From Pedosphaera sp. (GTDB lineage: Bacteria > Verrucomicrobiota > Verrucomicrobiia > Limisphaerales > SXQI01): a DNA stretch of 33,955 bases. Made by a program: the position numbers and the translations under genes. The notes beneath the pieces were generated by a model. That model was not told the origin of the DNA. It did not search any database and saw only the letters and a list, made by a program, of their open reading frames with translations. The stretch's first letter is position 1, and every line of letters starts with the position of its first letter. The stretch lies in NCBI GenBank assembly GCA_025359965.1, contig JANYDC010000049.1, forward strand, positions 1 to 33,955. The letters run 5' to 3'. Below, one piece after another: positions 27,798-33,955 of this stretch.

Positions 27798-27935
27798 ATG
27801 AAACGCCAGTATCAACCGTCAAAAATTCGCCGGGCTCGCCAGCACGGGTTTCTGAATCGTAACTCGAGCAAGAGCGGCAAGGGCATCCTCGCCAATCGCC
27901 GCCGGGTGGGTCGTAAACGCCTGACCCCGGTATAA
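27798..27935 (+). CDS. rpmH: 50S ribosomal protein L34
   Basis: 45 aa read directly from ATG 27798 to TAA 27935. The sequence begins [18 protein letters not shown] and ends [12 protein letters not shown], the standard L34 pattern (KR.YQPS, HGF..R, then the R/K-rich end GRKRL). The middle is slightly changed: [15 protein letters not shown] stands where most members have MATKGGR.VL..RR. A GGGAAG ribosome-binding site lies 7 bases upstream. L34 binds 23S rRNA in the large subunit. It heads the conserved rpmH-rnpA-yidD-yidC-jag cluster, and rnpA follows after 16 bp. Confidence 0.96.
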   Translation: MKRQYQPSKIRRARQHGFLNRNSSKSGKGILANRRRVGRKRLTPV

Positions 27936-27951
27936 TCCTCGGGCGGCTCTC

Positions 27952-28320
27952 ATGCCCGAAGCAATTTCTCGTCCGTTCTCGCTGGGGCGATCACGCAGGC
28001 TGATCGCCTCGGGAGATTTTGCGCGCCTGAAAACAACGGGCCGCCGCCTTGCCCACGGCACCCTGGTCCTCAATTGGGCCTCCTCAAAAGGGTCCGATTG
28101 CCGTCTGGGCGTCGTCACAAGCCGCAAGGTGGGCTGCGCCGTGGTCCGCAACCGTTCCCGCCGCTGGGTGCGCGAAGCCTTCCGGGTGCATCGTCACGAG
28201 CTGACTGAAACCGTCGACATAGTCGTGGTCGCCCGGCCTTCCATAGCACATAAGGATTTCCAAACTGTGGAGGCCGATCTTCTCCACCTGTTAAGGAGTG
28301 CGCGCCTGTTCAAAGGCTAA
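27952..28320 (+). CDS. rnpA: Ribonuclease P protein component
   Basis: 122 aa. The family opening FSLGRSRRLIASGDFARL is followed by RLGVVTSRKVGCAVVRNRSRRWVREAFR, which includes the conserved RNR box (RNRSRR) that contacts the P RNA and pre-tRNA leader. The C-terminal part (DIVVVARPSIAHKDF then DLLHLLRSA) matches the family. The protein assists the RNA subunit in 5' maturation of tRNAs. The gene follows rpmH by 16 bp and precedes yidD by 3 bp, so all are probably one transcript. Confidence 0.95.
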   Translation: MPEAISRPFSLGRSRRLIASGDFARLKTTGRRLAHGTLVLNWASSKGSDCRLGVVTSRKVGCAVVRNRSRRWVREAFRVHRHELTETVDIVVVARPSIAHKDFQTVEADLLHLLRSARLFKG

Positions 28321-28323
28321 GGA

Positions 28324-28650
28324 ATGAAATTCCTTTCAAATCAACGTTTAACCGGCGGTTTACTGCAAAAAGCTGGCAAGGCAGCCTCTTTTGTTTTCAG
28401 CAGGCTGTTTCTCGCGGCGATTGGCCTGTACCAAAAAATAGGTTCCCCCCTGCTACACTCCTTGGGCGGTGCCGGATCAGGATGCCGTTATACCCCCACA
28501 TGTTCGCACTTTGCAGCGGAGGCGATTATCCGCCACGGGCCCTTTGCCGGAGGGTGGCTCGCCGCCAAACGGTTGGCTCGTTGCCATCCCTGGGGCGGCT
28601 GCGGTCATGACCCCGTGCCAACCAACGCCCTGCCCCATCGCTCGATCTAA
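28324..28650 (+). CDS. yidD: Membrane protein insertion efficiency factor YidD
   Basis: 108 aa. The core [20 protein letters not shown], then [19 protein letters not shown], then [24 protein letters not shown] is the YidD signature, with the conserved cysteines in [17 protein letters not shown]. An N-terminal extension of about 25 residues precedes the amphipathic helix. The protein is peripheral on the inner membrane and helps YidC-dependent insertion. It starts 3 bp after rnpA, and yidC starts 28 bp after it. Confidence 0.95.
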   Translation: MKFLSNQRLTGGLLQKAGKAASFVFSRLFLAAIGLYQKIGSPLLHSLGGAGSGCRYTPTCSHFAAEAIIRHGPFAGGWLAAKRLARCHPWGGCGHDPVPTNALPHRSI

Positions 28651-28678
28651 GGCGTTACTCCAATTTTAGGTTCTTTCC

Positions 28679-30427
28679 ATGGATAGAAAAACACTCCTCA
28701 TTATCGCGCTTTCCCTGGCGCTGCTGCTCGCGTGGTTTCCGCTGACGAACAAGTTGTTCCCCCCGATCATCCTTCCACCACGCCCAACCAATACGGTCAC
28801 GACCTTTGCCGCAGCTTCCAACGGCACCCAAAACCTCGACAATCCGGCGTTCAAACAACTCGGCCAGGCCAAGTCGGCCGGCGCCACCGAAGTTAAGGAG
28901 GAAACCCTGGCCGTTGAGAGCGACGATGCCCGCTACGTTTTCACCTCACGCGGCGGCGGTTTGAAGACAATCGCCCTCAAAAAATATCCGGAAACTGTCG
29001 GCCTCAAAGCCGTCGACACCAACAAGTGGGCCACTCTGAACGCCAAGGCTCCCGTCCCCGCCATGACCCTTATAGGGCCTGAATCCGTGACTGGCGATGG
29101 CGTCTACAAACTCTTTAAACTGGACAATAATCTGGGGGTACGCGCAGAAAAGACCCTTCCTTCGGGCCTCAAGGCGGTCAAAGAATACCGCTTTTCCACC
29201 AATTACCTGCTTAAAGTCTCTCTGAGGCTGGAAAATTCGGGTGGTGACGCCATCACCGTGCCCGCACGCGAGGTCGTCATTGGTACATCCACCCCGATGA
29301 GCGTGCGAAACGAGAATATGAATCTCGGTTTTGAATGGTACAACGGGACGAGTGCCGAACGTATTGTGGAATCCTGGTTCCTCAACAAAACCTTCATTTT
29401 CTTCGGCGGAGAACCCCGTACAACCTACACTGGCGGATCATCCAATGTGCAATGGGCCGCTGTGCACAATCAATTTTTCACCATGATCGGTGTCCCTGTG
29501 GTTCCCGCCCAATCTGTGGTGGGTCGGCGGGTGGACCTCGCGGTCCCAACCGCCAGTGAAATTGCCGACTATCCCAAAGCCTTCACCGCGCCTTACGGGT
29601 ACCAGACCTCGCTGGCCTATCCCGAAGTCACCATCCCACCCAGCCAGGCCTTCAAACAGGATTTCGATTTGTTCGCTGGCCCCAAAGAATACAACACCCT
29701 GTCGCGCCTCGGTCGCGAAGTCGACTTGGTCATGGGTTTTGATGGATTCATTGGCTTTTTCGCAAAATCGCTTCTGCTTTCGCTCAACGGACTCCACGCC
29801 CTGGGCCTGGCCTACGGTTTGGCCATCGTAGGCATCACGGTCTGTATCAAACTCATCTTCTGGCCTCTGACCACTGCCAGTACGCGTTCCATGAAGCGCA
29901 TGCAAACACTTCAACCTCAGATGAAAGCCATCCAGGAGAAGTACAAATCCGAACCCGCCAAAGCCCAGGCCAAGCTCGGCGAGTTCATGAAGGAGCATAA
30001 GATAAACCCCGTGGCTGGATGTCTCCCCATGCTGGTGCAAATCCCTGTGTTCTTCGGTTTTTATAGAATGTTACAAAGTGCTATAGAACTGCGCGGAGCA
30101 CCCTTCCTCTGGGCGCACGACCTTAGCCAGCCTGATACCATTGCGATGATTGCCGGTTTCCCCATCAATCCATTCCCCCTTCTCATGGGCGCAACCATGA
30201 TCTGGCAGGCCAACATCACCCCTCCCTCGCCCGGTGTGGATCCCGCCCAACAACGCATCATGAAGTATATGCCCCTCATGATGATGGTGTTCCTATATAA
30301 TTTTTCCACCGGTCTGACCATTTATTGGACCGCCCAAAATCTGCTCTCTATTCTTCAGATGAAGATCACCCGCACGCCGCCGCCTGAAACAGCAGCACTC
30401 CCGGCCGCGACCCGCAAAAAATCCTGA
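28679..30427 (+). CDS. yidC: Membrane protein insertase YidC
   Basis: 582 aa, the long Gram-negative form. Layout: an N-terminal membrane anchor (about 5-22), a spacer, a periplasmic beta-supersandwich domain (about 75-340), then the five-helix insertase core from about 355. The core contains GITVCIKLIFWPLT (second core helix), the cytoplasmic coiled-coil region MQTLQPQMKAIQEKYKSEP, then NPVAGCLPMLVQIPVFFGFYRML, and the last helices ending TGLTIYWTAQNLLSILQ. K391 occupies the place of the groove arginine of E. coli YidC, so the positive charge is kept. A basic tail ends TRKKS. YidC inserts and folds inner-membrane proteins with and without SecYEG. Confidence 0.96.
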   Translation: MDRKTLLIIALSLALLLAWFPLTNKLFPPIILPPRPTNTVTTFAAASNGTQNLDNPAFKQLGQAKSAGATEVKEETLAVESDDARYVFTSRGGGLKTIALKKYPETVGLKAVDTNKWATLNAKAPVPAMTLIGPESVTGDGVYKLFKLDNNLGVRAEKTLPSGLKAVKEYRFSTNYLLKVSLRLENSGGDAITVPAREVVIGTSTPMSVRNENMNLGFEWYNGTSAERIVESWFLNKTFIFFGGEPRTTYTGGSSNVQWAAVHNQFFTMIGVPVVPAQSVVGRRVDLAVPTASEIADYPKAFTAPYGYQTSLAYPEVTIPPSQAFKQDFDLFAGPKEYNTLSRLGREVDLVMGFDGFIGFFAKSLLLSLNGLHALGLAYGLAIVGITVCIKLIFWPLTTASTRSMKRMQTLQPQMKAIQEKYKSEPAKAQAKLGEFMKEHKINPVAGCLPMLVQIPVFFGFYRMLQSAIELRGAPFLWAHDLSQPDTIAMIAGFPINPFPLLMGATMIWQANITPPSPGVDPAQQRIMKYMPLMMMVFLYNFSTGLTIYWTAQNLLSILQMKITRTPPPETAALPAATRKKS

Positions 30428-30451
30428 TCCACCTTTCATTCCATCCAACAT

Positions 30452-30901
30452 ATGGCTGCAGCACCGAAAGAAATCCTCACCCAGATCCTGGGGCACCTCG
30501 GATTCACCGTCACCGTGATCGAGCACCCGCTGGACGATGGGTTGCTCCTTGAAGTGCAGACGGACGATCCCGGTCGTCTGATTGGCCGACAAGGCCAGAC
30601 CCTGACCGACCTCCAGTATCTGACCAACCGCATCATCTTCCGTCAGGACCCCACCGCACCCAAAGTCATGGTCGATGTCGGCAATTACCGCACCCAGAAC
30701 CGCGACGCACTCTTGAAAAGAGCCAGCGAGGCCGCCGAAAAAGTCCGCAAATTCGGCGATATCGTGGAAATGGAACCGCTCAGCGCTTTCGATCGCCGCA
30801 TCGTTCACAGCATGCTGCGCGACGACCCTGCCGTGGAAACATACAGCGTCGAAGTCGACGGCACCGACAAAAAGGCCATGATCTTTCGCCCGAAACGGTG
30901 A
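30452..30901 (+). CDS. Single-stranded nucleic acid-binding R3H/KH protein (Jag/KhpB family)
   Basis: 149 aa. A KH domain holds GRLIGRQGQTLTDLQYLTNRI (a G-x-x-G loop in IGRQG), and an R3H domain holds PLSAFDRRIVHSMLRDD with the R-x3-H core (RRIVH). The family binds RNA and in Gram-positives works with KhpA in cell-size control. The N-terminal Jag-N domain found in many members is absent, so this is the short form. It follows yidC by 24 bp, its normal place in this cluster. The 149 bases after it hold a 7-bp hairpin (30929-30949) without a T-tract. Confidence 0.92.
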   Translation: MAAAPKEILTQILGHLGFTVTVIEHPLDDGLLLEVQTDDPGRLIGRQGQTLTDLQYLTNRIIFRQDPTAPKVMVDVGNYRTQNRDALLKRASEAAEKVRKFGDIVEMEPLSAFDRRIVHSMLRDDPAVETYSVEVDGTDKKAMIFRPKR

Positions 30902-31050
30902 CCCGAAAAGGATATTAGATTTAGGTGCCCGCGATGCTTTGGATCGCGGCATGTCTCACCAAAAGGCATCGTCCCGCATCACCATTCGTTTAACTTTATT
31001 GTTGACCGAAAAAGGAAGACGCTCGATTTTCACTCGAATAGAACACGTCC

Positions 31051-31737
31051 ATGGATGCCATTCTCACAGCCATACTTTATGATGATCGTCCGAGGGCCAA
31101 GGAATTGCTGAAGGCTGACCCAAGCCTTGCAAATCGACTTATCACAGAGGCCCGTTTATACGATTCAAAAATCTTTCACTGGATTTACGTAGGAGACACT
31201 GCGTTGCATCTGGCCGCTGCCGGCTACCGAGTCGAGATTGTCCAGTTGTTACTGGCTTCCGGTGCCAATCCAAACTCGATTGCCAACCATCGTCAAAGCG
31301 CCCCATTGCACTACGCTGCGGACGGCTACATGAACGGCCCCGATTGGAATCCCAAAAAACAAGTACGAACCATTCAATGCCTGCTCGACGCTGGAGCCAA
31401 AATTAATGCTCAAGACAAAAATGGTGCCTCTCCCCTGCACCGCGCCGTCCGCACAAGATGCGCCGACGCTGTTAAATACCTTCTCGCACGAGGAAGTGAT
31501 GCGAAGCTGAAAAACAAACCAGGCTCCACACCCTTTCATCTAGCCGTACAAAACACCGGCCGTGGCGGAAGTGGCTCGGAAGTGGCAAAAGCCGCCCAGC
31601 AACAAATCATCCAAGAATTACTTTCGTTCGGCCTAAGCCCCACACTCAAGGACACCAAAGGCAAATCCGTATTCGACATCGCCAAGAGCCCTTGGATCAG
31701 AAATTTGCTTTCGAAAAATCCAACGAAGCTTAATTGA
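31051..31737 (+). CDS. Ankyrin-repeat protein
   Basis: 228 aa, no signal peptide or membrane segment. About five ankyrin repeats are visible: an N-terminal degenerate one (AILYDDRPRAKELLKADPSL), then GDTALHLAAAGYRVEIVQLLLASGANPN, then SAPLHYAADG with an insert before IQCLLDAGAKINAQDKN, then GASPLHRAVRTRCADAVKYLLARGSD, then GSTPFHLAVQNTGRGG with an insert before QELLSFGLSPTL. It is a protein-interaction scaffold, and the partner is not known. It stands alone after the yidC cluster, at the left edge of a region of relics. Confidence 0.85.
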   Translation: MDAILTAILYDDRPRAKELLKADPSLANRLITEARLYDSKIFHWIYVGDTALHLAAAGYRVEIVQLLLASGANPNSIANHRQSAPLHYAADGYMNGPDWNPKKQVRTIQCLLDAGAKINAQDKNGASPLHRAVRTRCADAVKYLLARGSDAKLKNKPGSTPFHLAVQNTGRGGSGSEVAKAAQQQIIQELLSFGLSPTLKDTKGKSVFDIAKSPWIRNLLSKNPTKLN

Positions 31738-31882
31738 AGTGGACGAGTCATTAGGAATGAAGGAATTGAAATGCTCCCCATGCTTTCAAACAATTCGTTT
31801 CGCCGGTGCCACCGTGCCGCCCTCTCCACTCAGACCTGTCAGGGAATTGACAACAAAAACACTCCTACATTACTTTGGTGTC

Positions 31883-32152
31883 ATGGCGCGAACGCAAATC
31901 CAACTGCCGCTACCCTTGTTGGAACATTTGAAGCGCATCGCCGAACAACGAGATGTATCCGTGACGGAATTGATCCGTCGCGGAATGGATATCTACGTCC
32001 AAAGCTGTGCCGACGTAGAAACGAACCGCAAACTCTGGACCATGCCAATGCTGCGGGGCAGCGGCGGGCATTTAGTTGATCCCGCTACCGTCAAAACGGA
32101 AGCAAACGCAATTGAACAGCGTTTCAATCGAAAAAATAATGCGCACTGCTGA
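31883..32152 (+). CDS. Ribbon-helix-helix antitoxin of a VapBC-like module
   Basis: 89 aa from ATG 31883 (MARTQIQLPLPLLEHLKRIA, then RDVSVTELIRRGMDIYV). This is a ribbon-helix-helix DNA-binding fold: a short strand, then two helices separated by the SVTELI turn. The C-terminal part would wrap the toxin. The frame extends to 31739, but those 48 residues are not family-like. A TTGACA at 31847-31852 lies just upstream. The toxin reading frame starts inside its last codons (ATG 32139), the usual overlap of antitoxin and toxin. The toxin is broken, so this antitoxin is now effectively orphan, though it may still repress its own promoter. Confidence 0.75.
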   Translation: MARTQIQLPLPLLEHLKRIAEQRDVSVTELIRRGMDIYVQSCADVETNRKLWTMPMLRGSGGHLVDPATVKTEANAIEQRFNRKNNAHC

Positions 32153-32407
32153 TACCAACCTGGAGCGGCGGGCCATTGCCAGGCACTCAAACAAAACCCG
32201 CTTTGGCGATGCGTCGACTATGACCCTAAAATCTCCCAAAAACTCTGGTATTGGGCAAAAAACACCAAGGCGGGCTTTCGTCAGATCATCGACGCCCGAT
32301 TGGCTCTAACCTTGCGTCATCACGCCGTCACCAAGCTGGCAACCGCCAATGTGAAAGATTTCAAAACCTTTGATTTCGAAAAAGTCTGGAATCCGCTCCT
32401 TCCATGA
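32139..32407 (+). pseudogene. VapC-type PIN-domain toxin, internally deleted and frameshifted relic
   Basis: ATG 32139 opens MRTADTNL, the start of a PIN nuclease with the first acidic active-site residue (D in DTN). That frame then becomes meaningless and stops at 32309. From about 32180, in the +2 frame, a clean PIN C-terminus appears: NPLWRCVDYDPKISQKLW, then IIDARLALTLRHHAVTKLAT, NVKDF, and VWNPLLP before TGA 32405. About 75 C-terminal and 8 N-terminal residues survive, so roughly the central third to half of a ~140-residue toxin is lost, together with its middle acidic residues. The RNase activity expected of VapC must be gone. Confidence 0.8.
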
Positions 32408-32413
32408 TCTCCG

Positions 32414-32438
32414 CACCGGTTTTCAAAAACGGTGTTTT
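32414..32438 (+). terminator. Possible weak terminator after the toxin relic
   Basis: CACCG (32414-32418) pairs with CGGTG (32430-32434) around an 11-base loop, and four T follow. The stem is only 5 bp and the call is tentative. Confidence 0.3.
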
Positions 32439-32532
32439 CCACCCACGATATGAGTGAAGGAATCTGCTCCTTTGTGAGCCTCTCCAGCCTGCGCCAGGGA
32501 AAGAATGACGTACGGCTCTTGGAAAAAGATTT

Positions 32533-32589
32533 TGTCACCGGTCAATTCAAAACTAGCCATTCGGGGTCGCGAATCAAAACCAGCCACTC
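32533..32589 (+). mobile_element. Putative IS21-family terminal end (relic)
   Basis: The stretch begins TGTCA and carries two spaced copies of a 16-base unit, TCAAAACTAGCCATTC (32547-32562) and TCAAAACCAGCCACTC (32574-32589), agreeing at 14 of 16 positions. IS21-family elements end in such TG-starting tips with multiple short repeats bound by the transposase IstA. An IstB remnant lies 850 bases to the right in the orientation expected for this end. No istA gene is in the window. Confidence 0.5.
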
Positions 32590-32602
32590 TCAGGCAATTT
32601 GT

Positions 32603-33283
32603 TCATATCAGGTTTATTGATTCAATCAATGGTTTTTTAACCTTCACCATTTTGCCGGTTTGTGGTTGCGGGTAGGCCTGGAAATAAAGTCCACTATGAT
32701 GCGGGCGCTCCATGGATGGTGTTTCCCGTGGTTGGATGGGGAAAGGACAGGGGTCGGTTGGCGCCTTCACCCTGTAAGGAACCCAGTGGTCATATTGTGA
32801 ACTTGGCTTCGGGCATATCCGCTCGATTTCGTTTGGATGAAATCCCGCATGCCATACCGTGCGCCAATCGGGCGTCAACCCTTGCAAGTAAACCAGCCCA
32901 TCCTTCTTGGCTGGAAGAGGCGCTGCTTCCCAGCCATAATCTCCCGTCCTAATCTCGGCCCCTTCCAACATAATCGTCGGCTGGTTGTCATGTGGACCCG
33001 TTAGGACCCTGTATATCCCTCCGTAATCCGCCCTCAATTTTCCCAACTTTGCCTTATCGCGTTCCCACGACCAGCGATAAAAAAATGCGACAATCCCAAA
33101 ACCTACCGCTCCACCAATGAATGCGGCAACGATCCCCATTCCAATCCCGTGACCCCTCGTGACTGTCGCGTACGCCACCGTTGCGGGGGTCATTATAAAC
33201 ATCACAGCAAGCAACTCGATCAGGGTATAGCCATCACGGTTTAAGAGTCGCTGCTTTCCGTTCGGTATCATAGTTCGAAACAC
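32603..33283 (-). CDS. Prepilin-like protein with N-terminal methylation motif
   Basis: 226 aa from GTG 33283, which is preceded by a strong GGAGGAG ribosome-binding site at 7-nt spacing, unusual for this window. The class III signal is NRDG-YTLIELLAVMFIM: a basic leader of 18 residues, cleavage after G18 and a glutamate at +5 of the mature protein. The usual long hydrophobic pilin helix is interrupted (FIMTPATVAY), and a second hydrophobic stretch follows (about 47-67, GMGIVAAFIGGAVGFGIVAF). The rest is soluble with no recognised domain. Type II secretion pseudopilins and Verrucomicrobia/Planctomycetes prepilin-like proteins share the motif; the function is unknown. The gene lies between two IS21 relics. 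Confidence 0.72.
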   Translation of the reverse strand: MFRTMIPNGKQRLLNRDGYTLIELLAVMFIMTPATVAYATVTRGHGIGMGIVAAFIGGAVGFGIVAFFYRWSWERDKAKLGKLRADYGGIYRVLTGPHDNQPTIMLEGAEIRTGDYGWEAAPLPAKKDGLVYLQGLTPDWRTVWHAGFHPNEIERICPKPSSQYDHWVPYRVKAPTDPCPFPIQPRETPSMERPHHSGLYFQAYPQPQTGKMVKVKKPLIESINLI

Positions 33284-33439
33284 GTCAATCTCCTCCGAAC
33301 CTGCTAGCGAGCGATTGCCCCATGCACTGCATTTTCTGCGTCGATGCTCACACAGTCAACATGGTCGATTCGTGGTGAAAATCGAGCGTTTTTCATATCT
33401 GCAACCAAATAAAACGAGCAGAACCGGATAGCGAGGCAT

Positions 33440-33832
33440 TCAGCTCGTCGGCTTTGCGGCAAAAGGTTCGTTGGACTTGGATTTCGCCTTTTTGCTTTTA
33501 TCCTGTTTTCCGGCAACAGCGGCGTGGTCTTTGAGTCGGTAGCTCCGACCTAGAATGGCGATGGTCTGGGCATGGTGCAAGAAACGATCCAGGATCGCGC
33601 CGGTGGTGGGCACGTCGCCCAAAAGTTTGCCCCATTCCTCCAATGGCCGATTGCTGGTCATGATGGTGGACCGGTTTTCATACCGACGCATGATCACTTC
33701 AAAAAGATGCTCCCCGGAGTTCTTGGGCGACTGATTCAGGCCGAAATCATCAATTATTTTGAAACGGTTTCTTGCCCGCATCAAGAAACCCGCTCTGAAC
33801 AAGCACTCAGAGGCAAAAAGAAGTCCCGCCAC
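33440..33832 (-). pseudogene. IstB-like transposition ATPase, C-terminal remnant
   Basis: The open frame of 130 codons contains only the C-terminal part of an IS21 IstB ATPase: KIIDDFGLNQ (Walker B), then HLFEVIMRRYENRSTIMTSNRPLEEW (sensor region), then GDVPTTGAILDRFLHHA and SYRLKDHA. The Walker A region and the whole N-terminal domain are missing. The first ~20 residues are not IstB and read through the rRNA terminator, so the true homology starts near 33775 (an in-frame ATG is at 33781). A basic tail (KQDKSKKAKSKS) closes it. The protein could not bind ATP and the element is dead. Confidence 0.85.
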
Positions 33833-33860
33833 CGGTGCGTTGGCACTGGGGGCGGGACTG
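33812..33860 (-). terminator. rRNA operon terminator
   Basis: On the minus strand, AGTCCCGCC (from 33859 down to 33851) pairs with GGCGGGACT (33830 down to 33822). Inside it a second stem (AGTGC/GCACC) forms over a short loop, and TCTTTTTG follows. It lies about 12 bases after the 5S gene end and is a typical strong factor-independent terminator. Confidence 0.85.
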
Positions 33861-33870
33861 GGGTGAAATA

Positions 33871-33955
33871 AACTGGCGGCTACCTACTCTCGCGGAACCT
33901 ATAGAACCACTACCATTGGCAAGGGTGTGTTTGACTGCCGAGTTCGGGATGGGAT
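33871..33955 (-). rRNA. rrf: 5S ribosomal RNA, 3' part (runs off right edge)
   Basis: The reverse complement reads ATCCCGAACTCGGCAGTCAA, then ACACCCTTGCCAATGGTAGT, then CGCGAGAGTAGGTAGCCGCC, which is the conserved 3' two thirds of a bacterial 5S rRNA (loop B/C CCGAACTCGG and helix IV/V GCGAGAGTAGG). The 5' part and presumably 23S and 16S lie beyond the right edge. The 3' end is set near 33871, just before the terminator, and may be off by a few bases. Confidence 0.93.

Noticed and set aside
29438..30040. A 200-codon minus-strand frame across yidC.
   Set aside because: yidC is unambiguous on the plus strand, and the antisense frame has no recognisable features.
31739..31882. An upstream extension of the antitoxin frame (48 residues).
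   Set aside because: The extension is not RHH-like and begins immediately after the ankyrin stop; ATG 31883 starts exactly at the RHH strand.
32408..32440. The stretch around CGGTTTTCAAAAACGG recalls a tRNA-Ser/Leu anticodon arm, hinting at a tRNA fragment after the toxin relic.
   Set aside because: The stem is imperfect and no other tRNA part is recognisable nearby; a weak hairpin terminator is the simpler reading.
32616..32630. The palindrome ATTGATTCAATCAAT at the end of the prepilin-like gene.
   Set aside because: A short AT-rich palindrome mostly inside codons, without a partner copy or a T-tract; not supportable as an operator or terminator.

Overview
The window looks like a chromosomal segment of a Verrucomicrobiota bacterium, probably of the Pedosphaera/Limisphaerales type. 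This is inferred from protein style, not from a marker-gene tree. The clues are very large Sec-exported multidomain proteins (LamG, NHL, cohesin/dockerin-like, PA14, RCC1, FG-GAP/UnbV), weak or absent Shine-Dalgarno signals before many starts, moderately high G+C, and an rRNA operon end at the right edge.

Left part (1-7771): a truncated LamG gene leaves the left edge. Upstream of it on the same strand lies a giant secreted gene (502-5931, 1809 aa) with a duplicated N-terminal domain, LamG, NHL repeats, an Ig-like domain, a cohesin-like domain, a dockerin-like F-hand and a second cohesin-like domain. A divergent gene (6182-7771) encodes an RCC1-repeat exported protein with a related C-terminal module.

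Middle (8040-14627): two GT4-type glycosyltransferases in tandem converge on a D-isomer 2-hydroxyacid dehydrogenase. Divergent from that is a two-gene ABC export or lipoprotein-release type transporter (ATPase and 839-aa FtsX-type permease, overlapping by ATGA). The permease in turn converges on the next block.

Secreted block on the minus strand (14632-26890): a 1717-aa protein with three PA14-like units, a strong terminator, then two tandem FG-GAP/UnbV paralogues 8 bp apart.

Housekeeping block (27308-30901): an FKBP-type peptidyl-prolyl isomerase faces away from the classic rpmH-rnpA-yidD-yidC-jag/khpB cluster. That cluster supplies ribosomal protein L34, RNase P protein, and the YidC insertase with its helper YidD. 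rpmH (45 aa) and its promoter were read directly from the sequence.

Right accessory end (31051-33955): an ankyrin-repeat gene, a ribbon-helix-helix antitoxin followed by the internally deleted relic of its VapC/PIN toxin, a putative IS21-family terminal end, a prepilin-like gene, the C-terminal remnant of an IstB transposition ATPase, an rRNA-operon terminator, and the 3' part of a 5S rRNA on the minus strand. This stretch is a patch of decayed mobile DNA beside an rRNA operon.

I saw no CRISPR array and no tRNA. No defence or biosynthetic system that is clearly new is evident. The most unusual material is the domain architecture of the giant exported proteins and the relics at the right end.
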